A stretch of 34,924 bases of DNA from Flavobacteriales bacterium UBA6049. Its GTDB lineage: Bacteria; Bacteroidota; Bacteroidia; Flavobacteriales_G; Salibacteraceae. Location of the stretch: the NCBI GenBank assembly GCA_002429085.1, contig DIYR01000022.1, forward strand, positions 1 through 34,924, written 5' to 3'. This document shows positions 24,330-32,468 of this stretch, piece by piece. The translations under genes were made by a program, and so were the position numbers. Position 1 is the first letter of the stretch. Each line of letters begins with the position of its first letter. Below the pieces are notes generated by a model. It was not told the origin of the DNA and did not search any database. It saw only the letters and a program-made list of their open reading frames with translations.

Positions 24330-25334
24330 ATGAAAACAGATATTTTAAAAACAGAAGAAGCGATTCATTTTGTAAAACAGACATTTGAATTAGAACTCAA
24401 GCACGAACTAGACTTAACCAGAGTATCTGCTCCAATTGCAGTATTTAAAGGTACAGGTATCAATGATGATCTTAACGGAATCGAACGATCCGTTGAATTT
24501 CCGATCAAGCAATTCTCAGATAGAAAAGCAGTGGTAGTAAACTCACTAGCAAAATGGAAGCGTATACGATTAAAAGAGTTGGAGATTGATAGTGGTAAAG
24601 GAATAGTAACAGATATGAGGGCAATAAGACCAGACGAAGATTATAGCCCAATTCACTCTGTTTATGTAGATCAATGGGATTGGGAAAAGAGAATACCGAA
24701 GTACTCTCGTACACTTGAATATTTGAAGCTTGAAGTACAGAAAATTTATTCAGCTCTTAGAAAAACTGAAATCAAGTTAAATGATAAGTACGACTATTAT
24801 TCAGAACAATTACCCGATAAAATCCACTTTATTCATTCAGAAGAACTCCTTCAAAAGTATCCAACACTAAGACCTAAAGAACGAGAAAGGAAAATAGTGG
24901 AGCAGTTTAAGGCTGTATTCTTAGTTGGTATTGGTCACGAGCTTTCAAACGGAGAACCTCATGATGGCCGAGCACCAGATTATGATGACTGGAGTTCAAA
25001 AAATGAAGATGGATTTATAGGACTCAATGGTGATATTTTACTGTGGAACCCGATTCTTAAAGACAGTTTCGAAATTTCTTCCATGGGAATCCGAGTAGAT
25101 AAAGATGCCTTAATGACTCAGCTCAAAAAGAGGGGAGAAGAAAGTAGAGAATCCTTGTTCTTTCATCAGTTACTACTAAATGATAAAATTCCTTGTAGTA
25201 TTGGAGGTGGAATTGGTCAATCTCGAATCTGCATGTTTCTGTTAAGAAAGAAACACATAGGAGAAGTTCAAACAGGGATTTGGGACGAAAGCTTGAAAGA
25301 GCAACTATGCACTGAGGGAATAACCCTTCTTTAG
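24330..25334 (+). CDS. asnA: aspartate-ammonia ligase (asparagine synthetase A)
   Basis: Makes asparagine from aspartate, ammonia and ATP in the cytoplasm. The 334 residues match AsnA (E. coli 330) throughout and show the class II aminoacyl-tRNA-synthetase-like fold: RVSAPIAVFKGTGINDDLNGIERSV near the N-terminus, the VVVNSLAKWKR segment, TDMRAIRPDED, HSVYVDQWDWEK, and the motif-3-like GGGIGQSRICMFLL carrying the ATP-binding Arg. The gene follows two Asn-rich leader ORFs with intrinsic terminators, implying control by charged tRNA-Asn, and is closed by a strong terminator. Confidence 0.97.
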   Translation: MKTDILKTEEAIHFVKQTFELELKHELDLTRVSAPIAVFKGTGINDDLNGIERSVEFPIKQFSDRKAVVVNSLAKWKRIRLKELEIDSGKGIVTDMRAIRPDEDYSPIHSVYVDQWDWEKRIPKYSRTLEYLKLEVQKIYSALRKTEIKLNDKYDYYSEQLPDKIHFIHSEELLQKYPTLRPKERERKIVEQFKAVFLVGIGHELSNGEPHDGRAPDYDDWSSKNEDGFIGLNGDILLWNPILKDSFEISSMGIRVDKDALMTQLKKRGEESRESLFFHQLLLNDKIPCSIGGGIGQSRICMFLLRKKHIGEVQTGIWDESLKEQLCTEGITLL

Positions 25335-25401
25335 TAAAACAGTATAGTGAGTATATTCTTTCTATAACGATGAGTTAATAGTTCAACAAAGTTGTTTCAA
25401 T

Positions 25402-25443
25402 AAAAGGAATGGACGCGGTTGAAGCTGTATCCATTCCTTTTTT
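25402..25443 (+). terminator. intrinsic terminator of asnA
   Basis: A perfect 12-bp stem, 25402-25413 with 25430-25441, encloses a 16-nt loop and ends in a T run. It is about 70 nt after the asnA stop and could also serve the convergent pseudogene. Confidence 0.85.
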
Positions 25444-25482
25444 ATAGTATTAAAATAGGATAGTTTTTTGCTATAGTCGACC

Positions 25483-25954
25483 TTAGTCAAGCAACTCGAT
25501 TTTAAGTTTACTACTATTATCAAACCCATATAAATCGGTTAAAATTGCTGTTAGAACTTCTGCTCCTTTCGTTACATCGGTACCAAAGTCAAGTGCGTAA
25601 CTAAGGTATTCCATCCCAATTATAGTGAACAAACAGTTTTGAGATTGCCAAATCTTTAAAACGTTTGTGATTTTGGATTTCATCAGTAAAAGTTGGATCA
25701 AAAGTTATATTAATGGCAAATCCAAATTCGTCATTTACCTGACTCGTCTGTTCAATGAAACTACGATGAACAACCTGAACTATTGCAGAATTAGTATGAT
25801 AAACGGTTAACAAAAATGCATGATTACTTGGCTTAAATTGTGTCAAAGCGTCATGGAGTGTTGTTTCAATTCTTGCCTTTAAATCTCCTTTTAGAGCTCC
25901 TCCAGAGCAAGAGAATCCAAGAATTGAACAAATAAATAGTAGCAGTCGTTTCAT
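25483..25954 (-). pseudogene. lipoprotein gene with a probable frameshift
   Basis: The 5' part (25601-25954) starts with a lipoprotein signal (lipobox GFSCSGG, Cys 16) and runs to ITFDPTFTDEIQNHKRFKDLAISKLFVHYNW before stopping early. A second frame overlapping its end continues as MEYLSYALDFGTDVTKGAEVLTAILTDLYGF and stops at 25483. The second frame reads as normal coding only after about 25625, and its upstream part is a shadow of the first. The simplest reading is one gene of about 157 residues with a single-base indel near 25610-25635. Function is unknown. Sequencing error is possible; the lack of a slippery run argues against programmed frameshifting. Confidence 0.6.
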
Positions 25955-26030
25955 TTCGATTAGTAAATCATGTTTTTCGTGGTCTATGCTATTTATCAGA
26001 GCATTTTTAGAAATTCAGAGGGATTTATTA

Positions 26031-26618
26031 TCAATTGAAACCATATGTTCTAAATGTTAGATTGATTCTTCCGTTTTTGTATTTCGGGTTAATTGGTAGA
26101 CAATGTTCATAATTTTGCTGGCAGTCTTTTCCCATTATAAGAAGACTTCCTTCAGTAAGGGTGATTTCGTATACGTTGAGCGTTTCTTTTTCTCTCAGTT
26201 GAAATTCTCTTCCTTCACCAATACTTAACGATGGGATTAGATTTATATCTCCAAATGCTACATAGTCAGAATGAAAATCTACCCCTGAGTTACCATCTGG
26301 ATAATAGATACAAACACATACATGAAATGTTCTATTCACTATTTTTTCAACCCTTCTTTTAATCTCATTTAGTTTAGTCGACCAAATCATACTCTTTCCC
26401 CATAACACTTCAGGAAGTTTGTTCGATTCATATAAGGTCTTATCCAGAAACATAAGTTTTCCGTAGTTAGAATATATCTCCCCAGTACTTGTTGTGATTT
26501 TTGTCTTTAGTTCATGGATTCTATAAACCTCAATTAACTCGTTATAAAGAGCTTTGGATTCTGATATTGATAAAAACGTATCAATATATTCTACTGAGCA
26601 ATTTAGTGGGAGTTTCAT
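26031..26618 (-). CDS. AlkB-like 2-oxoglutarate/Fe(II) dioxygenase
   Basis: 195 residues, a compact AlkB-family enzyme. The iron ligands are H116 and D118 in VDFHSDYV and H172 in NYEHCLP; 2-oxoglutarate-binding Arg are in GRINLTFR (R184, R190). IPSLSIGEGREFQLRE (128-143) is the typical strand pair after the HxD motif. Family members remove alkyl groups oxidatively from DNA or RNA bases; the substrate of this branch is not certain. The HxD, H and R-x5-R set is complete, so it should be active. Confidence 0.85.
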   Translation of the reverse strand: MKLPLNCSVEYIDTFLSISESKALYNELIEVYRIHELKTKITTSTGEIYSNYGKLMFLDKTLYESNKLPEVLWGKSMIWSTKLNEIKRRVEKIVNRTFHVCVCIYYPDGNSGVDFHSDYVAFGDINLIPSLSIGEGREFQLREKETLNVYEITLTEGSLLIMGKDCQQNYEHCLPINPKYKNGRINLTFRTYGFN

Positions 26619-26971
26619 TTTTTTGATTAAAATAATTATTAGCTATTGCCAGAGCTTCGAAAAAGTTTTCATGTACTGTGAACGACTTCTTTCTGAGAGT
26701 TACAAGCATTTGATTTCTATTCTGAAGTAAAACTAAAGTAGTAGTTATTGTTTCGAAAGTAGAAATTACAGGAGAAGTGAAAGTTGTTTTTTGATTCAAT
26801 TCTACCTGAACAGAGATCTAACTTAGAAGTGTTTTTGCACTTAGTGTCTACATAACGAACCGCTGCAAACTAAAATCTTGTATCTCAATTCAAAATTTCT
26901 GTTGTGCACCAAATAAAAAACTCTCTCCTGCAAATGCAAAAGAGAGTTTATACTATTCATGTTGACTGCAA
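26619..26971. other. gap without a convincing gene
   Basis: This 353-bp stretch holds the downstream terminator of the FKBP gene and otherwise AT-rich DNA. A 72-codon frame on the minus strand (26799-26581) starts only at TTG and overlaps the AlkB-like gene by 38 bp; it is not accepted as a gene. Confidence 0.5.
26912..26949 (-). terminator. intrinsic terminator of the SlyD-like FKBP gene
   Basis: AAACTCTCT (26918-26926) pairs with AGAGAGTTT (26941-26949). On the minus strand the stem is followed by TTTTTTATTT. The stop of the FKBP gene is 22 nt upstream. Confidence 0.8.
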
Positions 26972-27400
26972 TTAGTCGATGCTAATTACTTCCAATTCAA
27001 AGGTTAATTCTCTACCTGCTAAAGGATGATTGGCATCTACAATTACCGTTTCGTCTTTAATCTCAGTAATAACCAATGGGATTTGTGGCCCATCAGGAGC
27101 TTGAGTAATTAACTGCATACCAACTTCAGGCTCTTCACCAGGAGGGAGCATATCCTTTTTTACTTCGTAGACTAAGTTCTCATCTTTATCGCCATAAGCA
27201 TCTTCAGAAGGAATAACGATAGTTTTCTTTTCGTTCACGGCCATGTCTAACACTCCAGCTTCAAATCCTGGAATTAACTGACCTTGTCCCATGGTGAATT
27301 CTAGAGGCTCACCACCAATAGAGCTATCAAATACTTCACCATCTGCCAAGCGGCCAGTATAGTGCACTTTAACGGTATCGTTTGCTTTAACCGTGCTCAT
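26972..27400 (-). CDS. FKBP-type peptidyl-prolyl isomerase (cytoplasmic, SlyD/FkpB-like)
   Basis: 142 residues from ATG 27400 (MSTVKANDTVKVHYTGRLADG). The frame is open further upstream, but that stretch gives an unrelated hydrophobic leader and is taken as untranslated. The FKBP half-domain motifs VHYTG, GEVFDSS and LIPGFEAGVLDM are followed by the SlyD-type insert-in-flap region (PSEDAYGDKDENLVYEVKKDMLP) and a C-terminal strand NHPLAGRELTFELEV. It lacks the His-rich tail of E. coli SlyD. It catalyses prolyl isomerisation and acts as a chaperone. It is separate from the three lipoprotein FKBP genes near 30-32 kb. Confidence 0.93.
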   Translation of the reverse strand: MSTVKANDTVKVHYTGRLADGEVFDSSIGGEPLEFTMGQGQLIPGFEAGVLDMAVNEKKTIVIPSEDAYGDKDENLVYEVKKDMLPPGEEPEVGMQLITQAPDGPQIPLVITEIKDETVIVDANHPLAGRELTFELEVISID

Positions 27401-27562
27401 AATATGTTTTCTTTTAATTGAAAAATCTGAGACAAAGGTCAGTAATAGGATGTTGGCTACCAACCTAAATACTTCTTTTATCAATCTAGATTAGCACTAA
27501 TCTGTTCATCCAGCAGGAAATCACTATTTTTCGCTTTTATCAGGCAAACTAAACAGCACAAT

Positions 27563-28570
27563 ATGTACAGTACAAAAATTGTGGGTGCAGGTCATTATGT
27601 GCCCGAAAATGTCGTTACCAACCACGACCTTGAGGAGATGATGGATACCTCAGATGCGTGGATTCAGGAACGAACTGGGATTGTAGAACGTAGATGGGTT
27701 CCTAGAGGTAGCAATGATACACCTAGTGTGATGGGAACAAAGGCAGCCCGAATGGCTATTGAAAAAGCGGGATTAACTCCAGACGATATAGACTTCATAG
27801 TATTTGCAACACTTTCTCCAGATTACTACTTCCCTGGACCAGGTGTGCAGGTACAACATCAATTGGGAGTGAAAACCATTCCAGCATTAGATGTTCGAAA
27901 CCAATGTTCTGGTTTTGTATACGGGTTATCAGTAGCGGATCAATTCATCAAAACAGGAATGTATAAGAATGTTTTGTTGATAGGTAGTGAGTTACATAGC
28001 TTAGGTTTAGATAAAACTCCACGCGGTAGAGGGGTATCGGTGATTTTTGGAGATGGCGCAGGTGCTGTAGTGCTTCAACGGTGTGAAGAAGAAGGCAAAG
28101 GAGTATTAACTACTCATTTACACAGTCAAGGAGAGTTTGCTAAAGAATTAGCCCTGTTGGGTCCAAATACTACACATTGGGTAGATGAGATTATTGCTGA
28201 AGCAGACCCGAACGATACGAGCTACTACCCCTATATGAATGGAAACTTCGTATTCAAACACGCAGTTACTCGTTTTCAAGAGGTAATTCATGAAGCGCTG
28301 CAAACAACTAATATGCAAGCTAGTGATATAGACTTATTGATTCCACATCAAGCTAATCTGCGTATCAGTCAGTACATCCAGCAGAAAATGGGATTGAGTA
28401 ACGATCAAGTATTCAATAACATTCAGAAATATGGAAATACTACGGCAGCAAGTATTCCAATAGCATTGAGTGAGGCAATGGAAGGAGGAAAAGTAAATGA
28501 AGGTGACTTACTCTGTTTGGCTGCTTTTGGAAGCGGATTTACTTGGGGAAGCGCACTAATTAGAATGTAA
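27563..28570 (+). CDS. beta-ketoacyl-ACP synthase III (FabH family)
   Basis: 335 residues. The Cys-His-Asn triad is visible: C115 in RNQCSGFVYG, H262 in IPHQANLRI and N292 in KYGNTTAASIP. The N-terminal YSTKIVGAGHYVPENVVTN and the C-terminal GSGFTWGSALIRM are also typical. The reaction is condensation of acyl-CoA with malonyl-ACP, usually the first step of fatty-acid synthesis. The segment VIFGDGAGAVVLQRCEEEGKG and the longer insert near 205-225 hint at a specialised paralogue, so another acyl substrate is possible. The gene stands alone and ends at a shared terminator. Confidence 0.92.
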   Translation: MYSTKIVGAGHYVPENVVTNHDLEEMMDTSDAWIQERTGIVERRWVPRGSNDTPSVMGTKAARMAIEKAGLTPDDIDFIVFATLSPDYYFPGPGVQVQHQLGVKTIPALDVRNQCSGFVYGLSVADQFIKTGMYKNVLLIGSELHSLGLDKTPRGRGVSVIFGDGAGAVVLQRCEEEGKGVLTTHLHSQGEFAKELALLGPNTTHWVDEIIAEADPNDTSYYPYMNGNFVFKHAVTRFQEVIHEALQTTNMQASDIDLLIPHQANLRISQYIQQKMGLSNDQVFNNIQKYGNTTAASIPIALSEAMEGGKVNEGDLLCLAAFGSGFTWGSALIRM

Positions 28571-28600
28571 GAATGCTTATTCTTACTTCTTGATAAAACA

Positions 28601-28632
28601 AAAAAGGCTGAGTTACTACTCAGCCTTTTTTA
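28601..28632. terminator. bidirectional terminator between fabH-like gene and ndk
   Basis: A perfect 13-bp stem, 28601-28613 with 28618-28630, has loop TACT, A-rich left and T-rich right flanks, so both convergent transcripts can end here. Confidence 0.88.
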
Positions 28633-28652
28633 TATCCTTAATATACTCTAAA

Positions 28653-29072
28653 CTAAGATCTTTCGAAACGAGAGAAGAAGAAATTAGCTTCAATCTCAGC
28701 ATTTTCATCGCTATCAGAACCGTGAACAGCATTTTTTGCTTTGCTTTCTGCGTATGCCTTACGGATAGTACCTTCAGCGGCTTCAGCTGGATCAGTAGAA
28801 CCAATTAAAGCACGGAAGTCTGCAACTGCGTTATCTTTCTCTAACATAGCAGCAACAATAGGACCATTGCTCATATAGTCTACTAACTCACCATAAAATG
28901 GACGTTCGCTGTGTACTGCATAAAATTCACCAGCTGCTTCTTTCGTCAACTGAGTTTTTTTAAGAGCAACGATTCTAAAACCAGCTTCGTTGATCATTTT
29001 CAAAATTGCACCGATGTTTCCTGCAGCTACTGCTTCAGGCTTAATCATTGTAAATGTGATGTTACCAGCCAT
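28653..29072 (-). CDS. ndk: nucleoside diphosphate kinase
   Basis: 139 residues; moves the gamma phosphate of NTPs to NDPs through a phospho-histidine. TFTMIKPEAV opens the protein, the phosphate-binding region SERPFYGELVDYM follows, and the phosphorylated His is H117 in NAVHGSDS. IEANFFFSRFE closes the fold as in most Ndk. It is divergent from nrnA across 154 bp containing several inverted repeats. Confidence 0.97.
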   Translation of the reverse strand: MAGNITFTMIKPEAVAAGNIGAILKMINEAGFRIVALKKTQLTKEAAGEFYAVHSERPFYGELVDYMSNGPIVAAMLEKDNAVADFRALIGSTDPAEAAEGTIRKAYAESKAKNAVHGSDSDENAEIEANFFFSRFERS

Positions 29073-29101
29073 CTGTTCTGTGTTTTTCTAAAATTGGGCT
29101 G

Positions 29102-29109
29102 CAAAAATA
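29102..29109 (-). promoter_or_regulatory. candidate -7 box of ndk
   Basis: TATTTTTG on the minus strand (29109-29102) fits TAnnTTTG, 29 nt before the ATG. A perfect 7-bp inverted repeat (TATCTAT 29112-29118 with ATAGATA 29122-29128) covers the spacer and -33 area. Confidence 0.4.
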
Positions 29110-29226
29110 GCTATCTATTGTATAGATACGTTAGTCTGGTACGTATAAAATACGTTATGATAACGTTGTTGACATCTTCATTACGTAAAAATGTACTCAG
29201 CTCAGTAAATAATTGATTTTTGTGAT

Positions 29227-30231
29227 ATGAACTATATCGAGCTAAAGCAGCACTTACTAACAGCCCAACATGTGGTAATTACTACGCACAAATCCCCTGA
29301 TGGAGATGCCATTGGTTCGGCATTAGGTATGTATGCATTCACTCAACTATTGGGCTTGGAAAAAGTATCTGTAATAGTGCCAGATCCAGATCCACATTTC
29401 TTACACAAGATGCCTCATCACGATGTGATTCAGTTTTTTAGCGAACAATCAGAAGAGGCAACAACTTGCATTGCAAATGCAGATTGTATTTTCTTGCTTG
29501 ATTTCAATACCACAAGTAGAACAGGAAATGATATGGGTGCTGTAATTGATTCGAATACCACGGCAATCAAAATCTTAATCGATCACCACCAACAGCCAGA
29601 TACGTTCGATTATATGTTAAGTGAAGTTTCAGCTTCTAGTACCGCAGAGTTGGTATACGTTTTCTGTAAAGAATTAGCTCCAGAAGTTGATATAAACCTT
29701 GAGATGGCAGAGTGTCTATATACAGGTTTAGTAACAGATACAGGATCATTTAAGTTTAGTGCTACTGGAGCAAGAACCCATAGAATAGCGGCTGATTTCA
29801 AAGATTTGGGATTAGATACAGCTTCCATTCACCAATCTATATACGATACTAATTCGTTCAATCGATTAAAACTAATGGGGTACGCCCTTTCAGAGAAATT
29901 AGAGCAGATAGAAGGGGTTCCAGCCACCTTTATTTCATTATCTCAAGAAGAATTGCAAAAATTCCATTATACAAAAGGAGATACAGAAGGATTGGTTAAT
30001 TATGGGTTAAGTATAAGTGGAGTAGAAGTAACGGCATTTTTACGCGAAGCAGAAGACAGGAGCGTTAAAATTTCATTTAGATCGAAACGAGATTTTGATG
30101 TGAATCTGTTCGCACGTGCATATTTTAATGGTGGTGGACATAAGAATGCGGCAGGAGGTAGAGTTGAGATGTCCTTAACAGACGCTATAGAACAGTTCAA
30201 AACTGCATTGTCTAAAGAGTGGAACTCATGA
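29227..30231 (+). CDS. nrnA: DHH/DHHA1 phosphoesterase (NrnA-like oligoribonuclease/pAp phosphatase)
   Basis: 334 residues. The DHH domain has the metal motifs HKSPDGDAIGSA (19-30), FLLDFN and LIDHHQQPD, the signature that names the family; TGLVTDTGSFKF is the fourth. The C-terminal DHHA1 domain ends in GGGHKNAAGG. NrnA-type enzymes degrade nano-RNAs and dephosphorylate 3'-phosphoadenosine 5'-phosphate. It is the first of four overlapping genes: its TGA overlaps the next ATG by 4 nt. Confidence 0.93.
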   Translation: MNYIELKQHLLTAQHVVITTHKSPDGDAIGSALGMYAFTQLLGLEKVSVIVPDPDPHFLHKMPHHDVIQFFSEQSEEATTCIANADCIFLLDFNTTSRTGNDMGAVIDSNTTAIKILIDHHQQPDTFDYMLSEVSASSTAELVYVFCKELAPEVDINLEMAECLYTGLVTDTGSFKFSATGARTHRIAADFKDLGLDTASIHQSIYDTNSFNRLKLMGYALSEKLEQIEGVPATFISLSQEELQKFHYTKGDTEGLVNYGLSISGVEVTAFLREAEDRSVKISFRSKRDFDVNLFARAYFNGGGHKNAAGGRVEMSLTDAIEQFKTALSKEWNS

Positions 30232-30758
30232 GATTAGTTATAGCATCATTATTCTTGATAGGAGTTTCTGCTTGTACTGGTTGTAAGTCAAATGGAACAC
30301 AACCAATCGAAACACAACATATTCCCACACAAGATGAGTTGATAGAGAGAAACAAGCAAGCTGCGAGGGCTGAACGTTCTAAAATAGATGAATTTATAGC
30401 ACGAAAAGGGTGGGATATGCAGCAAACAGGTACAGGGTTACGCTACCAATTTATTCAAAAAGGAGCCCCAACGTTACCAACAGCTCAATATGAACAGGAA
30501 GCATTGGTTAATACACGAGTAGAATTACTAAATGGCGATTTGATTTATACCACTGATCACAACGGTCCACAATGGTTTAAGGTGGGAAAAAGTGATGTAG
30601 AAAGTGGATTACATGAAGGTATTTTGTTGATGCGCGTAGGAGATAAAGCACGATTTATCATGCCACCCCATTTAGCTCATGGTTTGGTAGGAGATTTTAA
30701 AGCAATTCCTCCACGCTCAACGTTGGTATACGAAGTAGAACTAATGGACTTAAAATGA
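30228..30758 (+). CDS. FKBP-like lipoprotein, GldI-like
   Basis: 176 residues from the ATG at 30228, which overlaps the nrnA stop (ATGA). A type II signal peptide ends at SAC (Cys 16). After a polar helix rich in Arg/Lys comes one FKBP domain (about residues 85-175): NTRVELLNGDLIYTT, the helix VESGLHEGILLMRVGD and the closing IPPRSTLVYEVELMDL. Several active-site aromatics of classical FKBP are missing, so a chaperone rather than isomerase role is plausible. In flavobacteria, GldI, a lipoprotein PPIase needed for gliding, has this type and neighbourhood; orthology is likely but unproven. Confidence 0.78.
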   Translation: MRLVIASLFLIGVSACTGCKSNGTQPIETQHIPTQDELIERNKQAARAERSKIDEFIARKGWDMQQTGTGLRYQFIQKGAPTLPTAQYEQEALVNTRVELLNGDLIYTTDHNGPQWFKVGKSDVESGLHEGILLMRVGDKARFIMPPHLAHGLVGDFKAIPPRSTLVYEVELMDLK

Positions 30759-31621
30759 GAAAACTCGCATACCTCTTACTAATAATATCAGTGGTTGTTG
30801 GGTGTAAAGAGAAAGGATCTTTACCAGGGTTTTCAGTAAGTGAATCCGGATTAGAATACCGTCTTATTGCGCTTGGTGATGAAACAATGCCAATTAAGGA
30901 TCAAGATCATTTAGTACTTGGTTTGCGCGCGTTTGATATGAATGGTAAAGAACTAGCAAATAACTATCCATACCAATTTGATTCGGCTATTGTTTACAAC
31001 CAAGAACAACAATCGCTTTGGAGTGAAGGGCTAGGTTCATTGATGGTTGGAGATAGTGCGGCATTTATTCTTCCTTACCATGCATGTAAGCAAGTGCTGT
31101 CTTTGTTTGTTGCAGATTCTCAACGTATTGTAATGCACATAAAAGTGATTGATAGAATGGCTCCTGAATGGTTCGCTTTACAGAAAAAATACCCAGGGAT
31201 GGCCAAGGTATTTAAAGAAGAAGTTATTGAATTAGCTGCTTTTTTTGATACCATAGCTGCTGAGGCATCACTGGAGATAGGAGATATGTTCTATATAGAA
31301 ACTAACGAAGGTGAAGGTGGACATCCATCAACTGGCGATGTAGTACGTGTACATTATGAAGGTTTTTTTGTGAGTGGAGAGAAATTTGATTCAACAATTG
31401 ATAGAGATGAGTCATTTGAATACAGAGTAGGAGAGTCTGGACAGGTACTAATTGGGTTTAATATAGGAGTTCGTCAGTTAAAAGAAGGCGGTGAAGCTTA
31501 TTTTGTGCTCCCAGCCGATATGGCTTTTAGTCATAGAGGATCAACAGACGGAACAGTTCCTCCAAATACCACAGTAATCTATAGAGTTAATTTATTGTCG
31601 ATTAAACATGATCAAGTTTAA
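30755..31621 (+). CDS. FKBP-type peptidyl-prolyl isomerase lipoprotein, two domains
   Basis: 288 residues with a lipoprotein signal (Cys 17 in SVVVGCKEK). Residues about 30-135 form a degenerate FKBP-like domain (SGLEYRLIALGDE ... VGDSAAFILPYHA). Residues about 200-285 form a canonical one (VHYEGFFVSGEKFDST, LIGFNIGVRQLKEGGEAYFVLP, TVPPNTTVIYRVNLL). The ATG overlaps the previous stop by 4 nt and its own stop overlaps the next gene by 14 nt, so the cluster is tightly coupled. Probable substrates are exported proteins. Confidence 0.85.
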   Translation: MRKLAYLLLIISVVVGCKEKGSLPGFSVSESGLEYRLIALGDETMPIKDQDHLVLGLRAFDMNGKELANNYPYQFDSAIVYNQEQQSLWSEGLGSLMVGDSAAFILPYHACKQVLSLFVADSQRIVMHIKVIDRMAPEWFALQKKYPGMAKVFKEEVIELAAFFDTIAAEASLEIGDMFYIETNEGEGGHPSTGDVVRVHYEGFFVSGEKFDSTIDRDESFEYRVGESGQVLIGFNIGVRQLKEGGEAYFVLPADMAFSHRGSTDGTVPPNTTVIYRVNLLSIKHDQV

Positions 31622-32468
31622 GCTATTGATATTAGCCTCAATAACAGTTTTTTTTGCAAGCTGTGAGGACGATAAACCTACAACAAAAAGTGGGGTAGAA
31701 ATTATCAAAGGTCAACGTTCGTCTGCTAAACGAACAATGCCACAAGGGTTCGAAAAGTTTGGAGAAAACGACATTTTCATTAGAATGGAACGAGAAGGAA
31801 ATGGAGAAGAAATTCAAAAAGGTGATATCGTTACCCTGCACTATAAAGAATGGTTGTTACCAAAACGAAGAAAGATTCAAGACTCTTACGAAAGAAGGTC
31901 TCCTATCAGTATAAGACTTGGACATGGCCAAGTAGTTGAAGGTTTAGAACAAGTGTTAGAACAGCAGCGTGTAGGAGCGGTATTTCAAACTCAAATTCCT
32001 TGGCAATTGGCTTATGGACCAGATGTTTACAGAGATTATCCTCCAAAGAGTGATGTAATAATGGATGTGACAATTCTAGGTACAAGAGCAGGAACTCCGT
32101 TCTATGATACTACAGGTATTAAGCCAGTTGAATTAAATAGTGGAGTGAGAATTTATCAGATTGAAGAAGGAAATGGAGAACGAGCTCTTCCAGGGAAAGG
32201 TGTAGAGGTATTTTATCATGGTTACTTTGCTGATGGTAAACTATTCGATTCAAGTTTTGATCGTAATACCCCTATCCGTATTCAACTAGGGGCAAATGAA
32301 GTGATTCCAGGTTGGGAAGAAGTACTCTCTACAATGCGCGTTGGAGATAAGGTAACAGCGTTCATCCCATATTACAAGGCATATGGTGAAGGAGGAAGTG
32401 CTAAAATCCCTCCCCATACAGATTTATACTTTGATATGGAATTAACAGCGATTAAAGGCTTAGAATAG
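31608..32468 (+). CDS. FKBP-type peptidyl-prolyl isomerase lipoprotein, two domains
   Basis: 286 residues with a lipoprotein signal (lipobox FFASC, Cys 19). Two FKBP domains are seen: about 68-165 (IVTLHYKEWLLPKRRKIQDS, VVEGLEQVLEQQRVGA, YPPKSDVIMDVTIL), where the VHYTG-type motif is altered, and about 195-283 (VFYHGYFADGKLFDSSF, VIPGWEEVLSTMRVGDK, KIPPHTDLYFDMELTAI), which is near canonical. It is the last gene of the nrnA operon and converges on the RsmI-like gene with a 17-bp 3' overlap. Confidence 0.87.
   Translation: MIKFKLLILASITVFFASCEDDKPTTKSGVEIIKGQRSSAKRTMPQGFEKFGENDIFIRMEREGNGEEIQKGDIVTLHYKEWLLPKRRKIQDSYERRSPISIRLGHGQVVEGLEQVLEQQRVGAVFQTQIPWQLAYGPDVYRDYPPKSDVIMDVTILGTRAGTPFYDTTGIKPVELNSGVRIYQIEEGNGERALPGKGVEVFYHGYFADGKLFDSSFDRNTPIRIQLGANEVIPGWEEVLSTMRVGDKVTAFIPYYKAYGEGGSAKIPPHTDLYFDMELTAIKGLE

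Noticed and set aside
26581..26799. 72-codon frame on the minus strand upstream of the AlkB-like gene
   Set aside because: It starts only at TTG, overlaps the AlkB-like gene by 38 bp, shows no domain, and the first ATG is at codon 31. It could be real, but nothing supports it.
27401..27484. Longer N-terminus for the SlyD-like FKBP
   Set aside because: FKBP similarity begins exactly at the internal ATG (27400). The extra 28 residues look like translated 5' UTR rather than a signal peptide with a cleavage site.
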